Positions 41,807 to 51,250 of a stretch of DNA of 64,000 nt are shown here, piece after piece. The notes under the pieces are model-generated. The model searched no databases, was not told the DNA's origin, and saw nothing but the letters and a program-made list of their open reading frames with translations. Numbering within the stretch: the first letter of the stretch is position 1; the number at the start of each line of letters is the position of its first letter. Origin of the DNA: Legionella_C sp048541585. Its GTDB lineage: Bacteria > Pseudomonadota > Gammaproteobacteria > Legionellales > Legionellaceae. The position numbers and the translations under genes were made by a program. The DNA lies in NCBI RefSeq assembly GCF_048541585.1, contig NZ_CP183303.1, forward strand, positions 434,001-498,000. Reading direction: 5' to 3'.

Positions 41807-42487
41807 TTACCAAGCTATCACATCGCCTTCATAAGTAAGGAGCTTTTCTGCATGACTATGGGTGAACTCTTTCTCTGCCTGCTTTAGAATTTTTGCTACA
41901 CTAGTTTGTGCATCAATTGGTGCCTCTGACCCGCCCATTGCTGTTTTTACCCACCCCGGATGAATGAGCATGACATGAATGCCTTTAGGTTGCACATCTA
42001 TAGCAAAACTACGCATGACACAATTAAGCGCTGCTTTACTGGTACGATAAGCATAAGACCTACCTCGTTGATTTTCAGCAATACTTCCCATAGTTGAGCT
42101 AATAACTAAAATATTTTTTTCCTGACTTGCCTCTATATTTGTTAACAAGGCATCACTTAATTTCACCACACTAATACAATTTACATTAATAACGTCAAGA
42201 AAGTTTTTTCTATCAATATTGCCAATTGTTACTCCTTGCTCACCACTTGTACCGGCATTATTTACAAGTAAATCAATAGGTCTATCATTTAAAGCTTGTT
42301 TTAAAGAGATTATATCTTTGTCACTAGTTACATCTAACTTAATTAATTCATCCGCTACTTCCTTTAGTTCATTGGCATTTGATGGATTACGGCAACAGCC
42401 TATAATATAATACCCTTTCTTCTTTAATTGACGAGCAAACTCTAAGCCTAGTCCTCTATTGGCACCAGTAATAAGTGCAGTTTTCAT
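41807..42487 (-). CDS. Short-chain dehydrogenase/reductase
   Basis: A 226-aa classical SDR with the nucleotide motif TGANRGLG (residues 7-14), LVNNAG, the active-site serine region VISSTMGS and the catalytic YRTSK (YxxxK). The N-terminal TGANRGLGLEFARQL resembles carbonyl reductase and CsgA-like members. The substrate is unknown. GGAG lies 8 nt before the ATG at 42487. It precedes the DipZ gene on the same strand with a gap of 178 bp. Confidence 0.9.
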   Translation of the reverse strand: MKTALITGANRGLGLEFARQLKKKGYYIIGCCRNPSNANELKEVADELIKLDVTSDKDIISLKQALNDRPIDLLVNNAGTSGEQGVTIGNIDRKNFLDVINVNCISVVKLSDALLTNIEASQEKNILVISSTMGSIAENQRGRSYAYRTSKAALNCVMRSFAIDVQPKGIHVMLIHPGWVKTAMGGSEAPIDAQTSVAKILKQAEKEFTHSHAEKLLTYEGDVIAW

Positions 42488-42606
42488 ATCAATCTCCTTT
42501 TAATAAATTTTTGTATTTCTTCTTTTGTTAAGAAGCTCTAACAAGTATTTAAATTCAAATAATAGCTGATTTGGTTTCAAAAATTATGAGCCTATAATTG
42601 TCATGC

Positions 42607-42840
42607 CTATAAAATTAATATTAGACCTCTTTCCAAACTAGCATTAATGGCCAATCTCAGCCGAAAAAAGTCTTCAAAATGCTCACGTACTACCTTATAG
42701 ATTCCCTTAATCAATTTTTCTCTAAGCGTGTTAGAAGATATATTTTGGTAGACGTTTTCTAAGGTTTTTTTATATATTGATTCTGGATATAAATTAGTGG
42801 CTTTAAAATGAGCTTCGCATATTGCTAAGCGAGAACTAAT
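42607..42840 (-). pseudogene. Start-less remnant reading frame, unrecognised
   Basis: A 77-codon frame, open from a TGA (42841-42843) to a TAG (42607-42609), has no start codon. The encoded segment is basic and helical (for example NTLREKLIKGIYKVVREHFE and DFFRLRLAINASLERGL), so it looks like the C-terminal end of a lost gene. I do not recognise the family. Its last codons are formed by the sequence AAGAGGTCT, the inverted terminal motif of the MITE at 36993-37136, which raises the possibility that it is a decayed transposase end. Confidence 0.4.
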
Positions 42841-43335
42841 TCAAAATGTTGTCAAATAAACTCGGTTTTTTATCAGTAAGTTACTTATAAATTGTGATAA
42901 TAAATTGATTAATATAATTTAATATTTGTATGATGTATAAGTTATAAATTATTTATCATTGATGGTAAATTAAGAGAATAAAGTGAAAGGTTATGTATTA
43001 AAATATTAAAAAATAATCAACATATTTTTGATATTTTATATAAATATAAGTTCATATGCTTTCAATGAATTTTTCAAAAAATAACTAGATAAATTTCTCA
43101 ATTCTAAGTTAATTGAAATTACTTAATAATAGTTTCTTAATGAAAAAATGGTAATATATTTTTCATTAAAATTTAAACAACAGCTTAGATAAGTTAATAA
43201 AAACGGGTAAAAATAACTATAAACTTTATTAAAAATCACCAGTGTATTTAAATTTTAATATAGTGGAAATAAAAATATTAATGATAAGTTTAATAATATT
43301 TTTATTATTTTTATTAGAGATTTACGGAGTTTAAA
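42841..43335. other. Very AT-rich intergenic region
   Basis: About 500 bp of A/T-dominated sequence with no gene, RNA or clear repeat. It includes many TATAAT-like strings upstream of the following orphan gene, so specific promoters cannot be selected by eye. Confidence 0.5.
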
Positions 43336-43935
43336 ATGCCTAAAATTTATTTATACTACGGTGTAACAAATGATAATGAACTAGTAATTGGTGCAGCTCA
43401 TAATTTTTCTGCTTTATCTGGAGCTGGGTTGAAGATGTCTAAACTTGGCCAGCCTCAGTATTCACAAAAGCTTTCAGCAGACATACCAGATGATGCATCA
43501 TTAGAAAACTGGCTAACGGCAGAGTTTAAAAAAATTAATGAAACGATACCTAATATAAAGTCAATAGTTTTTAGTTCAGATGTTAACTTAGGCCATAGCG
43601 GTTCAAATGATTTCCCTTTAGCTATTATATCTGATTTTATACAACGAAGTTTTAATAACATTCCAGTTCAAAAAATACTTTTTAGTTCGACCGATAGCGT
43701 AAGAGAAGCAGCTGAAGCGTTAAAGTTGCAGGATACTGTTATAGTTGAGACTACGCAAGCAAACCAACAATTAATGGCAATATTTCTTAAACAAAATATT
43801 GAAGAAAAGCCAGCTCAAGCTGATCCTGTAGGAGACAAACCTAAGAGCCCTGGCGCATTTGGCGTATTTCCACCGAAACAAAATGAGCCAGAGCCACCTA
43901 AAGGACCTAATAATGATACTGGGTTAACATCTTAA
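43336..43935 (+). CDS. Orphan protein, 199 aa
   Basis: I do not recognise the family. Residues 1-150 look like a compact alpha/beta domain (MPKIYLYYGVTNDNELVIG, then ASLENWLTAEFKKINETI and KILFSSTDSVREAAEAL). The last 45 residues are proline-rich and low complexity (PKSPGAFGVFPPKQNEPEPP). There is no signal peptide or membrane segment. The ATG at 43336 is preceded by GGAGTTTAAA. It lies alone between two gene-poor stretches, as Dot/Icm substrates often do, but this is weak evidence. Confidence 0.65.
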   Translation: MPKIYLYYGVTNDNELVIGAAHNFSALSGAGLKMSKLGQPQYSQKLSADIPDDASLENWLTAEFKKINETIPNIKSIVFSSDVNLGHSGSNDFPLAIISDFIQRSFNNIPVQKILFSSTDSVREAAEALKLQDTVIVETTQANQQLMAIFLKQNIEEKPAQADPVGDKPKSPGAFGVFPPKQNEPEPPKGPNNDTGLTS

Positions 43936-44350
43936 TAGCACTTGTTAGATTTATTCATTTATTTGTATTAATTCCGATGTAATCTAACCTATCATTTAAA
44001 TAGAGAGAATTTCCAGTTTTGATAGTAGCAGCGTTACAGTCAAAACAAAGGAAACCTCTCATAATAAATAGTAACATTAGAATTACAAATATAAAGTTGT
44101 CTAGCTTAACTTAAAGTTTAGGGTTTATCTAAGGCATGGAAAGTGATGGGCTTATTAAGAGTTACTTTTTATCAGTATAAAGTGCCTTTTGCTAGTCACG
44201 ATATTATTTACTACAATTAGCTGCAACAATTGTCTTCTAACATTATTCCTTTTATGATCAAGTTATTTCTAGTGCTTGTGCACTTTATTATTTGGTAAGT
44301 CAAGTGTAGCCAGACTCTAGAGGTTTATTTTTAGTTTAATTAGGATTTTC
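43936..44350. other. Intergenic region upstream of trpS with a hairpin
   Basis: A stem-loop pairs TTTCC-A-GTTTTGA (44010-44022) with TCAAAAC-AAA-GGAAA (44040-44054), around a 17-nt loop. It may terminate the orphan gene. I found no T-box features and no short leader peptide with tandem tryptophan codons. The rest has nothing recognised. Confidence 0.45.
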
Positions 44351-45346
44351 ATGAACAAGGTTATTCTTACCGGTGATCGCCCCACTGGAAAACTACATTT
44401 AGGTCATTATATTGGCTCATTAGCTAATCGTGTTACATTACAGGATGATTACCAGCAATTTGTAATGATTGCTGATACTCAAGCCTTAACCGATAATTTT
44501 GAAAATCCTGAAAAAATTATTGAAAATGTTTATGAAGTAGCGCTAGATTATTTAGCTGTAGGTATTGATCCTAGAAAAAGTACCATTTTTATTCAATCAC
44601 AAATTTCTGAACTTGCAGAATTAACAACGTATTTTCTTAATTTAGTAACGCTTGGTCGTTTAGAAAGAAATCCAACTGTCAAGGCAGAAATTCAACAGAA
44701 AAATTACGATTTATCTATTCCCGCAGGGTTTTTTTGTTATCCTGTTAGCCAAGCTGCCGACATTACAGCGTTTAAAGCACAAGCGGTACCGGTGGGTGAT
44801 GATCAAGTACCAATGATTGAACAGACTAATGAAATTGTTAGAAAATTTAATCGAATTTATAACACCGATTGCCTGAAAGAAACCAAAGCTATTTTAAGTA
44901 AAACCTCTAGGCTAGTAGGAATTGATGGCCAAGCAAAAGCCAGCAAATCGTTAGGTAATGCTATTTTTCTTGCGGATAGCGTAGAAGAAGTTAAACGTAA
45001 AGTTTATATGATGTTTACGGATCCTAATCATTTGCGAGTTAGTGATCCTGGTAAAGTCGAAGGTAATGTTGTTTTTGCCTACTTAGATGCGTTTCACCCT
45101 GATAAAGAAGAGGTAGAGGCTTTAAAAGATCACTATAAGCGCGGTGGCTTAGGCGATTCAGTCATCAAGAAATTGCTAACGGCGACACTCGAGTCATTAC
45201 TAGAGCCAATACGTGAAAAACGAGCATCCTTTAAGCGTGAGGAAGTGCTAGATATCTTAAGCACAGGCACCTTTGCAGCAAGAGAAGTAGCAAAGAAAAC
45301 ACTAACAGAAGTAAAAGAAGCTATTGGCTTGCGTTATTTTGTTTAG
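44351..45346 (+). CDS. trpS: Tryptophan--tRNA ligase
   Basis: A class I aminoacyl-tRNA synthetase charging tRNA-Trp. The HIGH motif appears as LHLGHYIGSL (residues 16-25), preceded by GDRPTGK, and the KMSKS loop as AKASKSLGN near 196. The length (331 aa) fits the family. TGFFCYPVSQAADI-type and VPVGDDQVPMIEQTNEI segments are the tryptophan pocket region. It is separate from its neighbours and probably has its own promoter within the upstream gap. Confidence 0.95.
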   Translation: MNKVILTGDRPTGKLHLGHYIGSLANRVTLQDDYQQFVMIADTQALTDNFENPEKIIENVYEVALDYLAVGIDPRKSTIFIQSQISELAELTTYFLNLVTLGRLERNPTVKAEIQQKNYDLSIPAGFFCYPVSQAADITAFKAQAVPVGDDQVPMIEQTNEIVRKFNRIYNTDCLKETKAILSKTSRLVGIDGQAKASKSLGNAIFLADSVEEVKRKVYMMFTDPNHLRVSDPGKVEGNVVFAYLDAFHPDKEEVEALKDHYKRGGLGDSVIKKLLTATLESLLEPIREKRASFKREEVLDILSTGTFAAREVAKKTLTEVKEAIGLRYFV

Positions 45347-45408
45347 CTATTAGGTAACTTAGACAATTATAAAGTTATGCAAAGTGTCTTATGTAAAAGG
45401 ATAACAGG

Positions 45409-46962
45409 ATGTTACGTACTATCATTTTTTTATTATTTATAAGCGTCAATGTAGTAAGTAGGTCTGCCTGTACTTTTTTAGATTCTAATAATCAGGCAGC
45501 GCCAGCTACAGGCGATGCTTTAAGATTAATTATTGAGCGAAACTCTAGTTGTCCTACCAATGTCTTTGCCTTTAGAGATTTATTAAAAGCACAGCACCTT
45601 ATTTTAAAAACGACCTTAGTAGCTAATCGTGGTTTTCATAATCCAAGTTTAGGTAGTTTCAGCTTATTTGAGATAGTTACAGGTAGTGTAGAGGAAGGGC
45701 CTACCATTGAGTCTGGGGAATTTTTCTTCGGCCATTTTACAGATATTGATAATGAGGGTTACCTCATTGCGAGCCAAGAGCCTACTAAGGGCGCTTTAAT
45801 GATTGAGGCTATTGCTTGGGACTATAATAAAAAAGTTTATAATTTTTATGAATTACGTGGCGATGGTGAGAAAGGGCAATGGTTTTATCGCGGTGATTCC
45901 TTAGCAATTTTTGCTGATAATCAATACTTGCACCGCCAGCTTAATCCAAAACAACCACAATTTGGTAAGCGGTTACGCTGTTCAGGATGTCATGGCCAAG
46001 GCGGACCAATTATGAAAGAAATTTATAATCCCTATAATGATTGGTGGACGACAAATAGGCCATTAGATTTAGGTGGCCGAAAACCTGACACAAAATTAGC
46101 CGCTATTTTAACAACGCTGGTCTCAGCAAAAGAGTTGGCGAATCACGTTAACAAGGGGGTTAAAAAACTTTCACAAAGCTACCCTTATACTGAGTTGTCT
46201 TGGCAGGAACAATTGCGACCTTTATTTTGTCCGGTTGAAGTTAATTTTGTATCAGATGCATTACCTAATGATTTAAAACAAGCTTTCATTGCTATTCCTA
46301 GTTCTTTTTTTATTGATGAAAGATTATTGTCTTATCAACATGCGCCTCTTGTTATATCGCGGGCTGATTATGAGGCAGCTCTTACTAAGGCTTTAAGTCA
46401 TTTTCCAGAAACGGCTCAACATGATGCTGATCATGCTTGGCTTGCGCCAGTAAAAGCATTATCTGATCAAATAATTATACAAAGGTTGGTTGATAAAGGT
46501 CTAATAACCAATAAATTTGTTGCAGATGTATTGGCCATTGATATTACCAACCCCATTTTTTCAACTAAGCGTTGTGCACTTTTACGTTATCTGCCTGATA
46601 AATACTCGTCTAAATGGCTTACTATTTTTAAGCATAATCTTAAGCATGCGCCCACTCAAAATGCTAAAGAATTATTAGCTAATCTTACAGACCCAAGCCA
46701 TAACCCAGCTTTCTATCAGCAGAAAGCAGAAAAGATTTTATATCAGTGTCAGGAAAAATTAAAAGAGTATAATAAGGTAGAAACTATGTGTGCTTTGTTG
46801 TCACAAAGACGACTTGAAATTGGTGCTTCTGAAATCTCTGCTAACCCTTTAGGGCAAATTCTAGAGCCAGGCTTTCGTGTCATTTTTCCAGATAATAATT
46901 TAAACTCATTGCCTGCTCATTTGGAAATTGATGAACATTGTGAGGTTCGTATTAGCCAATAA
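45409..46962 (+). CDS. Secreted protein with single CxxCH heme-binding motif
   Basis: A signal peptide (MLRTIIFLLFISVNVVSRS) is followed by a 500-residue periplasmic protein. Cys191-Ser-Gly-Cys194-His195 followed by GQGGP looks like a c-type heme attachment site, and a distal Met (IMKEIYNP) may be the second ligand. Otherwise I do not recognise the family. The sequence contains repeated aromatic stretches and PLGQILEPGFRVIFP near the end. A role in periplasmic electron transfer is only inferred from the CxxCH. AAAGGA lies upstream of the ATG at 45409. Confidence 0.7.
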   Translation: MLRTIIFLLFISVNVVSRSACTFLDSNNQAAPATGDALRLIIERNSSCPTNVFAFRDLLKAQHLILKTTLVANRGFHNPSLGSFSLFEIVTGSVEEGPTIESGEFFFGHFTDIDNEGYLIASQEPTKGALMIEAIAWDYNKKVYNFYELRGDGEKGQWFYRGDSLAIFADNQYLHRQLNPKQPQFGKRLRCSGCHGQGGPIMKEIYNPYNDWWTTNRPLDLGGRKPDTKLAAILTTLVSAKELANHVNKGVKKLSQSYPYTELSWQEQLRPLFCPVEVNFVSDALPNDLKQAFIAIPSSFFIDERLLSYQHAPLVISRADYEAALTKALSHFPETAQHDADHAWLAPVKALSDQIIIQRLVDKGLITNKFVADVLAIDITNPIFSTKRCALLRYLPDKYSSKWLTIFKHNLKHAPTQNAKELLANLTDPSHNPAFYQQKAEKILYQCQEKLKEYNKVETMCALLSQRRLEIGASEISANPLGQILEPGFRVIFPDNNLNSLPAHLEIDEHCEVRISQ

Positions 46963-46999
46963 GCTGCTTTAGAAATGGTTATTACTTTAACTTCAAATG

Positions 47000-47040
47000 A
47001 AAAAGCGCTCTATAAACTACTGTGCTTTTCAGCGCTTTTT
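47000..47040. terminator. Hairpin terminator between convergent genes
   Basis: AAAAAGCGCT pairs with AGCGCTTTTT around a 21-nt loop and is followed by TC. It lies between the cytochrome-like gene and the L,D-transpeptidase gene and could work in both directions. Confidence 0.75.
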
Positions 47041-47086
47041 TCGCTTAAACTTGTCTCGACACAAACAGCTTTCGCAGAAGTCTTTG

Positions 47087-48364
47087 CTAAAGCCCAAGCC
47101 AACGAATAAATTGCTTGGAAGATTTAAGACTAATGAAGGATTGGGTATCGAAGTAAACATTGTAGCTTTTTGCATCACCATTATCGACCAGGGAGGCACT
47201 ATTTAGTCGTACATCTTTAGGTTTACCTAAAACAATAATTTTCATGAATGTTTCATAATAACCGCGTCGCATTTTTACTTCAGGAATAACAAAGTAAACA
47301 GCATTTACATCACTTTTGTTGGTGTTTAAAAGAACATTATTCGTGTCCATTAACGTTTTAAATTCAGATCTATTTAAAGCAACATATTCCATATTATTAA
47401 TTTGGCGGCGCAGCATTCTTGTTAGTGGCGCTTTTTTTTGAAAGAGACGTTCGTAATTATCAGCTGCAATGGCTAAAATAGGTTCATTTTCCTCGCGCCT
47501 ATTATTTTTATTTAAGTCAACATACAAAATCTCTTCTAGAGGAATGCTATTGGCATCTGGCTTAAGTTCAGGTAGAAGATTTAAATTATTTTTACTAATT
47601 ATTTGGCTATTATCACAATTTAAAAACTTTGATTTAGCAAACCACTTATCGTTTGGATAATAAATAACTAATAATGATTTATCTTTTATTGCATTGATAA
47701 TTGATTCACTTAAGTTCTCAGGAAGAGCAGGGCAGCCCCAACTACGGCCAGCTCGACCATATTTTTTGATAAAGCTTTCTTCAACATACCATCCTGGATG
47801 CATAACAATAGCGCGACTAGCTGCATTGTCATTAAAACTTCTATCTAATCCTGTTAACTGTAATGACAAACCTTCACGCCCATAATAAGCTTTTTCTGTT
47901 TCATAAACGCCAATACTGCTGGCCTTACTATTATATTTATTGGAAAAGTAATTAGTTAATAAAGTGCCCGAATTAATGCCATGTGAAACATAAGTATGGA
48001 AAAGCAATTTTTTTTCTTGTAAGTCAAAAACCCACAGCCTTTTCTCGCTAGAAGGCAGTGAGTAATCAATAATAGTTAAAACATTATTATGCTCAACATT
48101 ATATTGAGAAGCACATTTTAAAGTGGTTAATACTTTATCAATTACCGCACCGTTTAATGAACTGCCTTCTTTTTGCAGCATCTGCTTGATGTCATTTAAG
48201 GGATCTACCTCCCGAACTTGCGTTTCGAGAGGAGGGTTAAAAATGGCAGTTATTATAGCCATTAAGTTATAATTATTGGCAGTCTTTTCTTGGAATAAGT
48301 CTAGTGAAGGCATAGAGAAACAAGTCGATATAACTGCTAAGTAAAATAGCAGGATTTTTCGCAT
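47087..48364 (-). CDS. L,D-transpeptidase family protein (YkuD_2-like), exported
   Basis: A 425-aa envelope protein with an N-terminal signal peptide (MRKILLFYLAVISTCFS). The catalytic domain has VIDYSLPSSEKRLWVFDLQE, FHTYVSHGINSG, the histidine in AIVMHPGWYV and the active-site cysteine in GRSWGCPALPE, the pattern of the YkuD_2 group. These enzymes form or modify 3-3 peptidoglycan cross-links or attach proteins; the exact reaction of this subgroup is not settled. The C-terminal 170 residues are a separate domain. It is convergent with the cytochrome-like gene. Confidence 0.85.
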   Translation of the reverse strand: MRKILLFYLAVISTCFSMPSLDLFQEKTANNYNLMAIITAIFNPPLETQVREVDPLNDIKQMLQKEGSSLNGAVIDKVLTTLKCASQYNVEHNNVLTIIDYSLPSSEKRLWVFDLQEKKLLFHTYVSHGINSGTLLTNYFSNKYNSKASSIGVYETEKAYYGREGLSLQLTGLDRSFNDNAASRAIVMHPGWYVEESFIKKYGRAGRSWGCPALPENLSESIINAIKDKSLLVIYYPNDKWFAKSKFLNCDNSQIISKNNLNLLPELKPDANSIPLEEILYVDLNKNNRREENEPILAIAADNYERLFQKKAPLTRMLRRQINNMEYVALNRSEFKTLMDTNNVLLNTNKSDVNAVYFVIPEVKMRRGYYETFMKIIVLGKPKDVRLNSASLVDNGDAKSYNVYFDTQSFISLKSSKQFIRWLGL

Positions 48365-48632
48365 GATTTTTCCTCAATAAGCTGTAGTGTAGTCCATTAC
48401 CTACATTTCATTCCGCTCGCTAACCGGCGCTTTCGAAAGTTTAGGGAGCAGTGCTATACGATATTTATTTAGTTATAAATTAATATTAGCCTAATAAGCT
48501 TGAGTTTTTATTACAATTTTTCTATAAATTGTATATTTTAGCTATTTTCGCCTTAATTTTTGACTTTATTAATATTGCCATAATCTTACTATTTTATAAT
48601 TGCTAGTATTAAAGTCATATTAAGAATTTAAT

Positions 48633-49883
48633 ATGAAACCAGCCTCTGTTAAGCCTAAAACACAAGATAAAATTGTGATTGGATGCGGTAATAATTGTAA
48701 AGACAGTGTTCTTTTGCAAGGTGTACGTTTGCCTCAGTTAGACCATAAGACATTACATCCTCCTAATGAATTCTTAACAATGAATTTACCGGGTAGTCAA
48801 TATAACCCTGATATTGAATGTAGTTTAGATAATCCTAAGCTTAGTAGTTTGTTTCCCACTATTAAATTCTCTCAGATTATACTAGAGCATATACCGCCAG
48901 TTGCGGTTAATAAGCAGGCGATAATTAATTTAAGCTATCTATTAGAGGATCAAGGTGTTTGCTTAGCTGTATTATCGAGATACCTTGGCAGATCAATTGC
49001 ACATATAGGTTTAGACTTCTATAGTGGTTTAATTGCTCAAATGAGCAGTAGCGAAGATCAGGCCGTTAAATACCAACGAGGCGATTACGAATTTTTTAAT
49101 AATCTACAGCTAGCAGGCTTTAAAACAGTACTTTTTCTTGATGATACAGGTCTTAATTTCTTATTATTTAAGCTAGATTTAATAAAGGCGAAAGTATTGT
49201 TTAATAACTTAATCAAAAAGAAAGATTATTTTAGTAAAATTTGTAAAAAACAACTATTAATTGAAGATAAAAATAGCCCTCTAATATGGGGCTCAATAGA
49301 TAATATTATATTAAAGTCTCAATTATACCTTGCTAATTTTGTTAAAGCTGGACCTGATCAACTTAAAGAGCTACTTGAGCCATCTAGCGCAGGTGCAGGC
49401 TCATCGACGGGTAATGATATAGTGGATACTATTGGTATTTTAGGCAGCAAAAACCTTATAAATTCTACTAAATTAAAGGAATTTATTTACAGCTACAATA
49501 CAGCGTTTGAAACAGTATTATTATCTAAAAATAATATCGTTTCACTCGTTACTATACTTGAGCAAATTCAAAGAGAGAGAGACACATTAAATTATACATT
49601 ACTAAGTATGTTTAAATCTGTTGAAAGTAGTCTCATTGATTTAGAGTATTTATTCCTTAATAATTTAATAAATAATTTATTATATTTTTCGTCATCGACT
49701 AAGGAGGGTATTTTGAGAGCTTGCCTAGATCTTAAAAAGTGTAAAGAAGATGTCTGTGAGTTAATTTACGTTAAATTTCGAAAAGAAATTAAACAGTGTC
49801 TTATAAGTATAATAGGGGATGAAAATACGCTTCAGGCTCTGCTAAATGACATGCAACGGATTCATACTATTCTTCTATGTTAA
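48633..49883 (+). CDS. Orphan protein with methyltransferase-like N-terminus
   Basis: The N-terminal 120 residues have a pattern that suggests a SAM-binding Rossmann fold: KIVIGCGNN near residues 13-21 (motif I-like), DIECSLDNPKL, then FSQIILEHIPPVAVNKQAI and SYLLEDQGVCLAVL (a C-terminal strand-like region). The remaining 290 residues are helical and hydrophobic-charged without a known domain. There is no signal peptide. The product may be an effector or a methyltransferase with an added partner domain. Key SAM-site residues beyond motif I cannot be verified. The gene stands alone in AT-rich surroundings. Confidence 0.55.
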   Translation: MKPASVKPKTQDKIVIGCGNNCKDSVLLQGVRLPQLDHKTLHPPNEFLTMNLPGSQYNPDIECSLDNPKLSSLFPTIKFSQIILEHIPPVAVNKQAIINLSYLLEDQGVCLAVLSRYLGRSIAHIGLDFYSGLIAQMSSSEDQAVKYQRGDYEFFNNLQLAGFKTVLFLDDTGLNFLLFKLDLIKAKVLFNNLIKKKDYFSKICKKQLLIEDKNSPLIWGSIDNIILKSQLYLANFVKAGPDQLKELLEPSSAGAGSSTGNDIVDTIGILGSKNLINSTKLKEFIYSYNTAFETVLLSKNNIVSLVTILEQIQRERDTLNYTLLSMFKSVESSLIDLEYLFLNNLINNLLYFSSSTKEGILRACLDLKKCKEDVCELIYVKFRKEIKQCLISIIGDENTLQALLNDMQRIHTILLC

Positions 49884-50013
49884 GGGTTGTTCTCTTTTAA
49901 GTAATGATTACCTAGGAAAAACAGCTTTGATAATTTCTTTGTGCCTTACTAATATACATAAATCTTGCTAACAGATTTTCAATTTAAAACTAAGAGTTTT
50001 TAGTGTTTTAATG

Positions 50014-50037
50014 TTGCAGCCTAGCTAAAGGCTGCAA
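50014..50037. terminator. Hairpin between convergent genes
   Basis: TTGCAGCCT pairs with AGGCTGCAA, 9 bp with a 6-nt loop, between the methyltransferase-like gene and the SDR. It likely acts as a terminator. Confidence 0.65.
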
Positions 50038-50072
50038 GTTTACTACGTTAATACCATTTTAAATGACCATAA

Positions 50073-50927
50073 TCAGCCATTAACAATCACGCCGCCATTA
50101 GGGTGAAGAACTTGGCCTGTCATGTAAGAAGAGTCTTCGGAGGCTAAGTAAACATAAGCTGGCGCCATCTCTGCAGGTTGGCCAGCACGCTGCATAGGAA
50201 CCTGCCCACCAAATTCAGCCACTTCTTCTTTGGAGAATGTGGCAGGAATTAACGGTGTCCAAATAGGCCCTGGTGCAACCGCATTAACTCGAATTCCTTT
50301 TTTTATTAAATTTTGTGAAAGCGAGCGAGTAAAAGCAATAATTGCTCCCTTCGTTGATGAATAATCTATTAAATGATCACTACCTTTATAGGCTGTAACT
50401 GAAGTAGTATTGACAATAGCGTTTCCTTTTTTTAAATGAGGTAGTGCTGCTTTTATCATATAAAAATAAGAAAAAAAGTTTGTTTTAAAGGTTTCCTCTA
50501 ATTGCTCACAACTAATGTCTTCAAAAGACTTTTGTGGATGTTGTTCAGCACAATTATTAATTATAATATCTAATTGCTTAAACTGATTAAGGGCCTCCTG
50601 AACTACTTCTTCACAGGCTTGATAAGTTTGTAAGTTACGTGCCATTATATGGCATTGTCCGCCTAATTCTTCTTCAATAATTCTTTTCGTTTCTTTGGCA
50701 TCTTCTTCTTCATTAAGATAGTGCACTAACACTTTTGCACCCTCTAGCGCAAATGCACATGCAACAGCACGACCAATACCACTATCGCCGCCAGTAATTA
50801 AAGCGACTTTATCTTTTAATTTATCGCTACCTTTATAAGATGGAGAAAGATATTCAGGTTTTGGCGACATTTCTGATTCAATGCCAGGTTGCTGGTTTTG
50901 ATGTTGTGGCGGTTGTTTTTCTTGCAT
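50073..50927 (-). CDS. SDR-family oxidoreductase (YghA/YhdF-like)
   Basis: A classical SDR with an N-terminal extension (MQEKQPPQHQNQQPG) typical of the YghA/GsiB-adjacent stress oxidoreductases. It has TGGDSGIG as the nucleotide motif, IINNCAEQ (NNAG variant), the serine in NTTSVTAYKG and catalytic YSSTK. The C-terminus YMTGQVLHPNGG is diagnostic for this subgroup. The start is ATG 50927, with GGAGG 6-7 nt upstream, not the in-frame TTG at 50948. Such proteins reduce small aldehydes or ketones; the substrate is unknown. Confidence 0.88.
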   Translation of the reverse strand: MQEKQPPQHQNQQPGIESEMSPKPEYLSPSYKGSDKLKDKVALITGGDSGIGRAVACAFALEGAKVLVHYLNEEEDAKETKRIIEEELGGQCHIMARNLQTYQACEEVVQEALNQFKQLDIIINNCAEQHPQKSFEDISCEQLEETFKTNFFSYFYMIKAALPHLKKGNAIVNTTSVTAYKGSDHLIDYSSTKGAIIAFTRSLSQNLIKKGIRVNAVAPGPIWTPLIPATFSKEEVAEFGGQVPMQRAGQPAEMAPAYVYLASEDSSYMTGQVLHPNGGVIVNG

Positions 50928-51204
50928 ATTTTCCTCCAGTATGAACAAATAATTGTAATATAAAGCAGTGTGCTTTTTAGTTAAAAACGTTAAGCCATCG
51001 GCTTTTTTACTATATCCTTTGACTTATGTGGGTCTAACGAGCTAACTACATTATTGGATCCTGCGAATAGGTCGCAGAACGTTGGCAAGGAAAAAGCTTG
51101 CTAAGCCATTTCCAATTTTTAAATAGATAAAGCGTTTTTCTCTTAAGTTAGACTTTAACCGTCTTAAAGATAAAATTAAAGTCTTATAAGTTTTCTCATC
51201 TATG

Positions 51205-51225
51205 TCCCGCGACTTATTCGCGGGA
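51205..51225. repeat. Perfect GC-rich palindrome, REP-like
   Basis: TCCCGCGA-CTTAT-TCGCGGGA is an 8-bp perfect stem in an AT-rich spacer between two genes transcribed in the same direction. It is a REP-like hairpin or a terminator lacking a T run. Confidence 0.5.
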
Positions 51226-51250
51226 TGCATTTAACTGTAATATCTTGTTT

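Noticed and set aside
43936..44350. T-box or tryptophan leader upstream of trpS
   Set aside because: No T-box sequence and no short peptide with tandem tryptophan codons is visible; the hairpin lies about 300 bp from the gene and is more likely a terminator.
46997..47206. A 69-residue gene after the cytochrome-like gene
   Set aside because: It starts in the terminator hairpin and overlaps the L,D-transpeptidase gene on the other strand; its composition is that of a shadow frame.
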